Assembly (NCBI GenBank): GCA_013202595.1
Contig: JABMPV010000166.1
Coordinates: 1 to 10,398 of the forward strand
Reading direction: 5' to 3'
DNA: 10,398 nt
Origin: a bacterium
GTDB taxonomy: Bacteria; Actinomycetota; Acidimicrobiia; Spongiisociales; UBA11373
The translations under genes were made by a program, and so were the position numbers. The notes under the pieces are model-generated. The model searched no databases. It saw only the letters and a list, made by a program, of their open reading frames with translations, and was not told the DNA's origin. Position 1 is the stretch's first letter. Each line of letters starts with the position of its first letter. Positions 4,857-10,398 of this stretch are shown in pieces.

Positions 4857-7475
4857 ATGCCGACACTTGCCCTACTCAACGGCCACAACCTGGCCTACCG
4901 CGCCTTCTTCGCCCTCCCGAGCGACCTCGCCACGCCCGACGGCCGAGTCACCAATGCCGTCTTCGGTTGGACGTCGATGCTCATCAAACTGCTCGGCGAC
5001 GAGCATCCCGACGCTCTTTGTGTCGCCTGGGACACGCCGAAGAAGACGTTCCGCAGCGAGGAGTACCCCGCGTACAAGGCCCAGCGGACCGCGGCACCCG
5101 ACCTGTTCAAGGATCAACTGCCACTCATCAACGAGGTCGCCAATTCGCTCGGCCTGTCGCAGATCGAGGCGCCCGGATGGGAGGCGGACGACGTCATCTC
5201 CACGATCGCTCGCCGCGCAGCCTCGGAGGGGTGGGACGTGCTGGTGGTGAGCGGTGACAGGGACGCTTTCCAACTTATCGGCGACCGCGTGAAGGTCTAC
5301 TACAGCCGCCGGGGTATCTCGGACGTCATCGTGGCGGACAGCGCCTTTGTGAACGAGCGGTACGGGATCAGCCCGGGGCAGTACGTGGAATACGCGGCAC
5401 TTCGCGGCGACACGTCCGACAACCTGCCGGGTGTCCCCGGTGTCGGGGCGAAGACGGCCACGAAGCTGATCGCCGGCTACGGATCCATCGAAGGTGTCTA
5501 CGAGCATCTCGACGAGCAGACACCGAAACTCCGGGAGAACCTCGAAACCCACCACGACCAGGTGATTCTCAATCGTCGGCTGATGGCGTTGACTCATGAT
5601 GTCCCTGTCGAGTTCGATGTCGAGGATTTCAGGATGCAGCCCTGGGATGCCGGGACGGTGCGGGAGGTATTCGACGCCCTCGCATTCCGATCGCTCTGGC
5701 AGCGACTTCAAGAGGTGGGTGGCGCCGGGGCCGTCACGCCCGATGAGATGGTCGAGGTCGAGGTTGTCACCGGTCCCCGAAACCTGAAGGCTGGGGCCGG
5801 GATGCTGGCGCTCGAAGGAGTGTGGGATGCAGGTGAGTTGGCCGGCGTGATGGCGGTGGAGGGGTCGGGGCCGGAGGCCGTGTTCGTCCCCATCGACGAG
5901 ATCGATGCCATCGCAGTTGTTCTGGCCGACCCGGATCGACCCAAGGCCATCCACGATGCCAAGCGCATGATGCGGGCGCTCGCCGACGCCGACGTCGACA
6001 TCCGCGGCCTGGCGTTCGACACCTTCCTCGCCGGGTTCCTCATCAACCCTGCCGAGCGGGCGCCGGACCTGCGCGATCTCGCCGGTCGGATGCTCGGGAT
6101 CGAGATCGATGCTGAATCAGATGGTGACGGCGGCGGATCGCAGGGGATGCTCGATTTCGGTGGCGGCCCCGATCTCGACGCGGCCGGCCGCAGGGCAGTG
6201 GCCGTTGGCCTCCTGGTGGGGCCGGTGACCGAAGCTCTCGATGCCCGGGGCGGACTGGCGCTGTTCGAGGACGTCGAGTTGCCACTGGTCCGTGTGCTGG
6301 CTCGCATGGAGGACGCAGGGATTGCCGTCGATCGTGAGTACCTGGAGGAGTTGAGCACGAGTCTGCGTGATCGGCTGGCCTCGCTCGAGGCGCAGATCCA
6401 CGAGGCCGCAGGCGGCGCATTCAACATCAACTCGACACTCCAGTTGCGCGAGATCCTCTACGAGCGCCTCGGTCTGCCCGTCATCAAGAAGACGCCGAAG
6501 GGCGCCCCGTCCACCGACGCTTCGGTTCTGCAGAAGCTCGTGGACGAGCATCCGGTGGTCGAGCACCTGCTCAGATATCGGGAGTTGGAGAAGCTGCGTG
6601 GCACCTACGTCGATGGCCTCATTCCCCTCATCGAGAGCGACGGGCGCATCCATTGCGCGTTCAACCAGACGGGCGCGGCGACGGGCCGCCTGTCGTCCGA
6701 GCGGCCCAACATGCAGAACATCCCGGTGCGCTCCGAGGAGGGAAGGACCATCCGCAGGGCCTTCGTCGCCGAGCCCGGTCACACGTTCGTGGTTGCGGAC
6801 TACAGCCAGATCGAGTTGCGAATCCTCGCCCACCTCAGCCAGGACGCCGGGTTGCTGGACGCCTTCAATCGGAATGCCGACATCCACACGGAGACGGCAG
6901 CCCGCGTGTTCGGTGTCGCAGCAGAGGATGTCGACTACGAGATGCGGCGCAGGGCCAAGGTCATCAACTTCGGGCTGCTGTACGGGATGGAGGCCTATGG
7001 GCTCGCCCAGCGGCTCGAAATCGGCACGGACGAGGCCAAGGAGCACATGGACGCGTACTTCTCCCAGTTCCCCGGTGTCCAGGAGTTCATGGAAGGTATC
7101 GTCACCGATGCCCGACGCGACGGCTTCACAACCACCATCCTCGGCCGCCGCCGCTACCTGCCCGAGCTGCAATCCGAGAACTTCCGGATCCGGCAGATGG
7201 GGGAGCGAATGGCACTGAACGCCCCGATTCAGGGCTCGGCAGCCGACGTGATCAAGCGGGCGATGGTGACCCTCGACGAGGTCATCGAGGAGCGAGGGAT
7301 GGGCTCGGCGCTGCTGCTCCAGGTCCATGACGAATTGGTCATCGAAGCACCCGACGCCGAACTCGACGAAGCCATCGCACTGACCGTGGAAACGATGGAG
7401 GGTGTCGCCGACCTCCGGGTGCCGCTCCGGGTGGATCTGGCCACGGGATCCTCGTTAGCAGAGACCAAGGCGTAA
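4857..7475 (+). CDS. polA: DNA polymerase I
   Basis: PolA fills gaps and removes RNA primers during Okazaki fragment processing and excision repair. The 872-residue product has the usual three parts. Residues 1 to about 290 are the 5'-nuclease domain, with Asp59, Glu109/Asp111/Asp112 (GWEADD), Asp134/Asp136 (SGDRD), Asp185/Asp188 (GDTSDN) and the GVPGVGAKTA DNA-binding loop. The first conserved metal-ligand Asp (E. coli Asp13) is Asn8 here. Residues about 300-450 correspond to the 3'-5' exonuclease domain, but its DTE, NLKYD and final Asp motifs are all lost, so it should not proofread. Residues about 460-872 are the polymerase: motif A Asp648 in ADYSQIELR, motif B Arg697/Lys701/Phe705/Tyr709, motif C His824-Asp825-Glu826. 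Adjacency to rpsA is the actinobacterial order. The identification is secure. Confidence 0.97.
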   Translation: MPTLALLNGHNLAYRAFFALPSDLATPDGRVTNAVFGWTSMLIKLLGDEHPDALCVAWDTPKKTFRSEEYPAYKAQRTAAPDLFKDQLPLINEVANSLGLSQIEAPGWEADDVISTIARRAASEGWDVLVVSGDRDAFQLIGDRVKVYYSRRGISDVIVADSAFVNERYGISPGQYVEYAALRGDTSDNLPGVPGVGAKTATKLIAGYGSIEGVYEHLDEQTPKLRENLETHHDQVILNRRLMALTHDVPVEFDVEDFRMQPWDAGTVREVFDALAFRSLWQRLQEVGGAGAVTPDEMVEVEVVTGPRNLKAGAGMLALEGVWDAGELAGVMAVEGSGPEAVFVPIDEIDAIAVVLADPDRPKAIHDAKRMMRALADADVDIRGLAFDTFLAGFLINPAERAPDLRDLAGRMLGIEIDAESDGDGGGSQGMLDFGGGPDLDAAGRRAVAVGLLVGPVTEALDARGGLALFEDVELPLVRVLARMEDAGIAVDREYLEELSTSLRDRLASLEAQIHEAAGGAFNINSTLQLREILYERLGLPVIKKTPKGAPSTDASVLQKLVDEHPVVEHLLRYRELEKLRGTYVDGLIPLIESDGRIHCAFNQTGAATGRLSSERPNMQNIPVRSEEGRTIRRAFVAEPGHTFVVADYSQIELRILAHLSQDAGLLDAFNRNADIHTETAARVFGVAAEDVDYEMRRRAKVINFGLLYGMEAYGLAQRLEIGTDEAKEHMDAYFSQFPGVQEFMEGIVTDARRDGFTTTILGRRRYLPELQSENFRIRQMGERMALNAPIQGSAADVIKRAMVTLDEVIEERGMGSALLLQVHDELVIEAPDAELDEAIALTVETMEGVADLRVPLRVDLATGSSLAETKA

Positions 7476-7497
7476 CGGCCCTTTCCGGCCTATGGTC
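7463..7497 (+). terminator. Possible imperfect hairpin over the polA stop codon
   Basis: GACCAAGGC (7463-7471) pairs with GCCTATGGTC (7488-7497), leaving one bulged A, and an inner CGG/CCG can also pair. The TAA stop lies in the loop region. No T tract follows, so this is a weak terminator or an RNA-stability element between polA and rpsA. Confidence 0.35.
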
Positions 7498-7510
7498 AGT
7501 GGCGTTCTGC

Positions 7511-7516
7511 TACGCT
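7511..7516 (+). promoter_or_regulatory. Possible -10 box of rpsA
   Basis: TACGCT fits TANNNT and lies 61 bases before the rpsA ATG. It would give a leader of about 55 bases that contains the ribosome binding site. No clear -35 box is seen at 16-18 bases upstream. Confidence 0.35.
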
Positions 7517-7559
7517 CACGGGGCCTCTCGCCGAGCTTTCGCGCGGGGAGCTTCACTTC

Positions 7560-7565
7560 GAGGAG
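7560..7565 (+). promoter_or_regulatory. Ribosome binding site of rpsA
   Basis: GAGGAG lies 12 bases before ATG 7578, a longer spacer than usual. No nearer purine-rich site or alternative in-frame start is visible, so 7578 remains the best start. Confidence 0.55.
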
Positions 7566-7577
7566 ACAACCAGCCCA

Positions 7578-9323
7578 ATGACCGACGAGACGACCAACGC
7601 GCCTGCCGAGTCCGTGCCAGTGACGGAAGATCTGCAGGCCGAGGCCACCGATGCCGTATCCGCAGTGGATGGGGCGGTGGAGACCGCTGAAGCAGCGGTC
7701 GAGACCCTGACTGACGTACCCGAGGCCGCATTGGCCGAGGCAATCGAGGAGGCGACATCGGTCGTGGAGGAGACGGTCGTCGCGGCCGTCGAGACCGCTG
7801 CAGAAGTCGTCCTGTCCGAGGAGCCCGCCGGTGCCGGAGAACTCGCTTCGACCATCGAAGAGGTGGTCGAGGAAGTGGTCGAGGAGATCACCGCGCCCGT
7901 GGAGGCTGCGACCGAGGAATCCGCTGCTCCGCTCGAGGCAGCCGAAGAGGCCGCGCCGGAGGCCAAACCCAAGCGCGAACGCGTGGGCGATGCTGACGGA
8001 ATCGTCGTAACGGATCCCACCGCCGCTCTCAGGAACCTGCCTGAACTGGCAGGCGATCTATCGGCAGAGGATTTTGCCGCGGCCATCGACCAGACGGTCG
8101 TGGAACTCCGCGAAGGAAGCATCGTCACCGGCACCGTCGTCAGGATCGATCCCGACGAGGTGCTCGTCGACATCGGGTACAAATCCGAAGGTGTCATCCC
8201 GGTCAAAGAGCTCTCCATCCGCAACTCTGTCAACCCTCGTGACGTCGTGGATGTGGGCGACCGCATCGAAGCGCTCGTCATGCAGATGGAGGATGCCGAA
8301 GGCCGGCTCATGCTGTCCAAGAAGCGTGCTCAGTACGAACGTGCCTGGGGCCGCATCGAGCAGATCATGGAGCAGGGCGGCACGGTCACCGGCCATGTCA
8401 TCGAAGTCGTCAAGGGTGGCCTGATCCTGGACATCGGTCTCCGCGGCTTCCTGCCCGCCTCGCTGGTCGAGTTGCGCAGGGTCCGTGACCTGGCTCCCTA
8501 TGTCGGCCAGCCCATCGAGGCCAAGGTCATCGAGTTGGACAAGAACCGCAACAACGTGGTGCTGTCCAGGCGTGCCTACCTCGAAGAAGAGCAGGCCGAA
8601 CAGCGCCAGGCGTTCCTCGATGCCCTGGCCCAGGGCGAGGTCCGCGAAGGCGTTGTCTCCTCTGTCGTCAACTTCGGTGCATTCGTCGATCTGGGCGGCA
8701 TGGACGGGCTCGTCCATGTGTCCGAGCTGTCATGGCACCACGTCAGCCACCCATCTGAGGTGGTCACGGTTGGCGACGAGGTCACCGTCAAGGTCCTCGA
8801 AGTCGATCGCGATCGTGAGCGCATCTCACTGTCGATTCGCCAGACCTCGGCCGATCCGTGGGAGTCCTTCTCAACGGCCCATGAGGTGGGTGCGGTCGTC
8901 GACGGCAAGGTCACCAAGACGGTTCCCTTCGGAGCATTCGTCTCGGTCACCGAGGGCGTCGAGGGCCTCGTGCACGTCTCGGAGATCGCCATGCATCATG
9001 TCGAGAGCCCCGAGATGGAACTGGTGCTCGGCCAGCCGGTCAAGGTGAAGATCACCGAGATCGACAACGATCGCCGGCGCATCAGCCTGTCGATCAAGCA
9101 GGCCAGCCCCGAGTGGGAAGAGCGGTCTCAGTGGCAGGACGACCGTGGCGCCAAGCCCGGTGGCGGCGCCGGCGCACCTGCGGGTGGCGGCGGCAGGAAG
9201 CCCCCGCGGCGCCGCGAGTTCGAGCGAGAAGAGGATCGGGAGGAAGAGCCCGCCTTCAACGCGGACGCTTCGCTCGAGGCCATCCTGGCAGAGCTCAAGG
9301 AGCGGGGAATCGGCCGCAAGTAG
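7578..9323 (+). CDS. rpsA: Ribosomal protein S1 with a long acidic N-terminal extension
   Basis: S1 binds mRNA and helps bring it to the 30S ribosomal subunit. The 581-residue product has four OB-fold S1 domains at about residues 177-250, 267-337, 353-425 and 438-510. The third and fourth are the most typical (FGAFVDL..GLVHVSEL and FGAFVSV..GLVHVSEI). The four-domain layout is the actinobacterial one; M. tuberculosis RpsA is 481 residues. The extra length is mainly residues 1-129, rich in Ala, Glu, Val and Thr, with 36 Asp/Glu and no Lys, Arg or His; the first basic residue is Lys130. The C-terminal tail has a Gly-rich stretch (PGGGAGAPAGGGG), an Arg-rich patch, then a mixed acidic/basic segment ending LKERGIGRK. 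It follows polA by 102 bases. Two strong hairpins follow the stop. The identification is secure; the role of the acidic extension is unknown. Confidence 0.96.
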   Translation: MTDETTNAPAESVPVTEDLQAEATDAVSAVDGAVETAEAAVETLTDVPEAALAEAIEEATSVVEETVVAAVETAAEVVLSEEPAGAGELASTIEEVVEEVVEEITAPVEAATEESAAPLEAAEEAAPEAKPKRERVGDADGIVVTDPTAALRNLPELAGDLSAEDFAAAIDQTVVELREGSIVTGTVVRIDPDEVLVDIGYKSEGVIPVKELSIRNSVNPRDVVDVGDRIEALVMQMEDAEGRLMLSKKRAQYERAWGRIEQIMEQGGTVTGHVIEVVKGGLILDIGLRGFLPASLVELRRVRDLAPYVGQPIEAKVIELDKNRNNVVLSRRAYLEEEQAEQRQAFLDALAQGEVREGVVSSVVNFGAFVDLGGMDGLVHVSELSWHHVSHPSEVVTVGDEVTVKVLEVDRDRERISLSIRQTSADPWESFSTAHEVGAVVDGKVTKTVPFGAFVSVTEGVEGLVHVSEIAMHHVESPEMELVLGQPVKVKITEIDNDRRRISLSIKQASPEWEERSQWQDDRGAKPGGGAGAPAGGGGRKPPRRREFEREEDREEEPAFNADASLEAILAELKERGIGRK

Positions 9324-9347
9324 CGGTCTACTGCTCAACATGTGATT

Positions 9348-9364
9348 CGGCGGCCGGGCCGCCG
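9348..9364 (+). terminator. First GC hairpin after rpsA
   Basis: CGGCGGC (9348-9354) and GCCGCCG (9358-9364) form a perfect 7-bp stem with a 3-base loop, 24 bases after the rpsA stop. Flanking GATTC (9344-9348) and GAATC (9371-9375) can also pair around it. There is no T tract, so it probably acts together with the second hairpin. Confidence 0.55.
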
Positions 9365-9377
9365 GGTAGCGAATCAT

Positions 9378-9397
9378 CGGCGGCCTTCGGGCCGCCG
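9378..9397 (+). terminator. Second GC hairpin after rpsA, UUCG loop
   Basis: CGGCGGCC (9378-9385) pairs perfectly with GGCCGCCG (9390-9397) around a TTCG loop: an 8-bp C(UUCG)G hairpin, among the most stable RNA tetraloop hairpins. A pyrimidine-rich stretch (TCTTCTTCCTTC, 9412-9423) follows 14 bases later. This is the best candidate for the rpsA terminator. Confidence 0.7.
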
Positions 9398-9548
9398 AGT
9401 CGCGTCCCGGGTCTTCTTCCTTCAGTCCGCTGTGTCGCGATCTCGTATCGGTGGCGTTCTGATGGCCGGATCGCCGAAGAAGCCTGTTTGGGGGCTGCCG
9501 TATATCGCCGATTGCGATGGTCGCGTGTCAAGAAAGCGTCAAGGGCAG

Positions 9549-9554
9549 TATGTA
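9549..9554 (+). promoter_or_regulatory. Possible -10 box of the TadZ-like gene
   Basis: TATGTA is the most promoter-like hexamer in the gap 9324-9621. Transcription would start about seven bases later, inside the palindrome at 9560-9577, leaving a leader of about 60 bases. The -35 region (TGTCAA at 9526-9531, 17-base spacer) is a poor match. Confidence 0.3.
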
Positions 9555-9559
9555 TCTGA

Positions 9560-9577
9560 CCGATGACTAGTCACCGG
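9560..9577. promoter_or_regulatory. 18-bp operator-like palindrome
   Basis: CCGATGACTAGTCACCGG is a palindrome with one mismatched pair; the central TGACTAGTCA is perfect. It lies just downstream of a possible -10 box and 44 bases before the start of the TadZ-like gene, where a dimeric repressor could block transcription. The cognate regulator is not in the window. Confidence 0.45.
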
Positions 9578-9607
9578 CGACACGAGATCGCCCGAACAGT
9601 TACCGTC

Positions 9608-9613
9608 GGAGGG
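9608..9613 (+). promoter_or_regulatory. Ribosome binding site of the TadZ-like gene
   Basis: GGAGGG lies eight bases before ATG 9622. It is the strongest Shine-Dalgarno sequence in the window and decides this start. Confidence 0.8.
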
Positions 9614-9621
9614 AAGAACTG

Positions 9622-10398
9622 ATGAGTGCTACAAGAGGCGCTCGCCTGATACTCATCGTTGAACCGGACCTCGAGTTCATCGAGGACACCAGAGCGCTGC
9701 TTCAGGGTGAACGGGTCTTGACGGCCCGGTCGCTGGAAGAGGCGGCGGAGATTGCCGTGGGCGGAAGAGTGGACCTCACAGTCCTCGGTCCGTCGTTCGG
9801 AACCGAGAGCGGCGTGTTGGCTGCAGCAGAACTGCTGCGCGTCGACCCCGATCTCCCGATGGTGCTGGCAGCCAATGTGGTCACCAACAGGGTCCTGCGC
9901 GCCGCCTTGCGCGTGGGCTTCGTCGACGTCATCGACACTCCCGTCACAGAGCGGAAGCTCGCCGAGACCTACGGAGCCGTGAGTGCCCCCGGACAGTCGG
10001 TCGACGTCGTCATGGAGTCGTCCGCGCCGCCCGCTCAGTCCGCTCCCTCGGAATCTGCATCATGGGACCGTCCCGGCGAAGTCCAGACGCCGGTGCCACA
10101 GCAGCCGGTGCCCGAACCCGTCGAGCAGTACCTCGATCCGGTTCCCCCGGTGCTCCCGACTAACCGCCAGCCTGTGGCCCAATCACAGTATGTCGACCAG
10201 GTTCCGGTCGTGCCCCCGGTCCAGCCGGAGTACGTAGACCAGGCTCCGGTCGCCCCTCCCGTTCAACCGCAGTACGTAGACCAGGCTCCGGTCGCCCCTC
10301 CCGTTCAACCGCAGTACGTAGACCAGGTTCCGGTCGCCCCTCCCGTTCAACCGGAGTATGTCGACCCGGCCCCGGTCGCCCCCCCGGGCCAGCCGCAG
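9622..10398 (+). CDS. TadZ/CpaE-like pilus assembly protein, N-terminal part (3' end outside window)
   Basis: The frame is open from ATG 9622 to the last base (259 codons). Residues about 8-115 have a receiver-like alternating strand/helix pattern: LILIVEPD for the first strand with Glu14 and Asp16 near the acidic pocket, VDLTVLGPSFG for the third, and VDVIDTPVT for the last. Gly56 replaces the phospho-acceptor Asp and Thr106 the usual Lys, so phosphorylation is not expected. A phosphorylation-defective receiver domain before a MinD-like ATPase is the known layout of TadZ/CpaE proteins, which place Flp/Tad pilus machinery in the cell. RVLRAALRVGFVDVID is typical of that family. Residues about 130-259 are Pro-, Val- and Gln-rich and end in 14-residue repeats, probably a linker. 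The ATPase domain is not visible, so another pseudo-receiver protein is possible. It has a strong ribosome binding site and a structured upstream gap. Confidence 0.65.
   Translation, partial: MSATRGARLILIVEPDLEFIEDTRALLQGERVLTARSLEEAAEIAVGGRVDLTVLGPSFGTESGVLAAAELLRVDPDLPMVLAANVVTNRVLRAALRVGFVDVIDTPVTERKLAETYGAVSAPGQSVDVVMESSAPPAQSAPSESASWDRPGEVQTPVPQQPVPEPVEQYLDPVPPVLPTNRQPVAQSQYVDQVPVVPPVQPEYVDQAPVAPPVQPQYVDQAPVAPPVQPQYVDQVPVAPPVQPEYVDPAPVAPPGQPQ
10189..10398 (+). repeat. 42-bp in-frame tandem repeat, five units reaching the window end
   Basis: Units start at 10189, 10231, 10273, 10315 and 10357, each encoding a version of YVDQAPVAPPVQPQ. Units 2 and 3 are identical in all 42 bases, unit 4 differs from them at two bases, and units 1 and 5 are more diverged. 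A degenerate relative (YLDPVPPVLP...) begins at 10129. Perfect identity of neighbouring copies points to recent duplication. The 42-bp period keeps the reading frame, so copy-number change would lengthen or shorten the linker. The last visible unit is complete at base 10398; more may follow. Confidence 0.9.

Larger units (their letters stand above)
9437..9591. other. 14-bp inverted repeat enclosing 127 bases in the gap before the TadZ-like gene
   Basis: GCGATCTCGTATCG (9437-9450) and CGACACGAGATCGC (9578-9591) are inverted copies matching at 13 of 14 positions (mismatch A9447/C9581). The 127 bases between hold smaller structures: ATCGC/GCGAT around a 5-base loop (about 9503-9517), paired 11-bp-spaced GTCAAG repeats, and an 18-bp palindrome touching the right arm. 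They contain no convincing gene; a short frame from ATG 9462 (34 residues) has no ribosome binding site. The region could be a folded leader or small RNA, or a protein-binding DNA region. No known riboswitch class was recognised. Confidence 0.5.

Noticed and set aside
4872..5954. Minus-strand open frame of 360 codons opposite the start of polA
   Set aside because: It overlaps the conserved 5'-nuclease domain entirely and shows no recognisable domain of its own.
6117..7328. Minus-strand open frame of 403 codons opposite polA
   Set aside because: The + strand here encodes the intact PolA polymerase motifs; the antisense frame is a by-product of GC-biased third positions.
7500..7510. GTGGCGTTCTG shared between the rpsA leader and the gap near 9451
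   Set aside because: Several 11-base matches are expected by chance in 10 kb, and the surrounding bases do not match.
9462..9566. Possible 34-residue peptide (MAGSPKKPVWG...) in the gap before the TadZ-like gene
   Set aside because: No good ribosome binding site and no recognisable homology. The stretch lies within the inverted-repeat region, so I treated it as non-coding, though a leader peptide cannot be excluded.
10189..10398. CRISPR array
   Set aside because: The 42-bp units are directly adjacent with no unique spacers and are translated in frame.

Overview
The window (10,398 bases, GC-rich) carries one short run of housekeeping genes, almost all on the + strand. The adjacent polA-rpsA pair is the actinobacterial order (as in Mycobacterium tuberculosis). 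GC-rich third codon positions, a PolA without proofreading residues, a four-domain S1 protein with long low-complexity tails, and two apparently leaderless genes with TANNNT -10 boxes close to the start codon all fit an actinobacterium. I infer a lineage away from mycobacteria, perhaps an Acidimicrobiia-like environmental genome. That placement is inference, not a measured result.

Bases 1-1412 hold the 3' half of trpB and a complete trpA, overlapping by 4 bases (the two subunits of tryptophan synthase). Twenty bases later comes nadE (1433-3145), glutamine-dependent NAD+ synthetase, probably with its own leaderless promoter. An unrecognised 310-residue gene follows (3272-4204). Its third codon positions are clearly more A/T-rich than its neighbours', so it may have been acquired. 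A 206-base gap follows, containing an 8-bp inverted repeat and a four-copy 7-bp repeat. The only minus-strand gene is tRNA-Leu(CAA) (4411-4493). Its promoter region faces a small coiled-coil ORF (4540-4812) that leads into polA.

Bases 4857-7475 encode DNA polymerase I. The polymerase domain is intact and the proofreading domain is degenerate. The 5'-nuclease domain is typical except that the first conserved metal-binding Asp is Asn. rpsA (7578-9323) encodes a four-S1-domain ribosomal protein preceded by a 129-residue extension with 36 acidic and no basic residues. Two tandem GC hairpins, one with a UUCG loop, follow the stop codon.

The 298-base gap 9324-9621 is dense in structure: the terminator hairpins, a 14-bp interrupted inverted repeat with arms 127 bases apart, an 18-bp operator-like palindrome and a possible promoter. 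It leads to a gene cut by the window end (9622-10398). This encodes a receiver-like domain without the phospho-acceptor Asp, then a Pro-rich region built on a 42-bp in-frame tandem repeat. It most resembles the N-terminal part of a TadZ/CpaE-type pilus assembly protein. I found no CRISPR array, insertion sequence, toxin-antitoxin pair or phage gene. The most unusual items are the Asn in PolA, the acidic S1 extension, the structured gap before the TadZ-like gene, and the unrecognised gene at 3272-4204.
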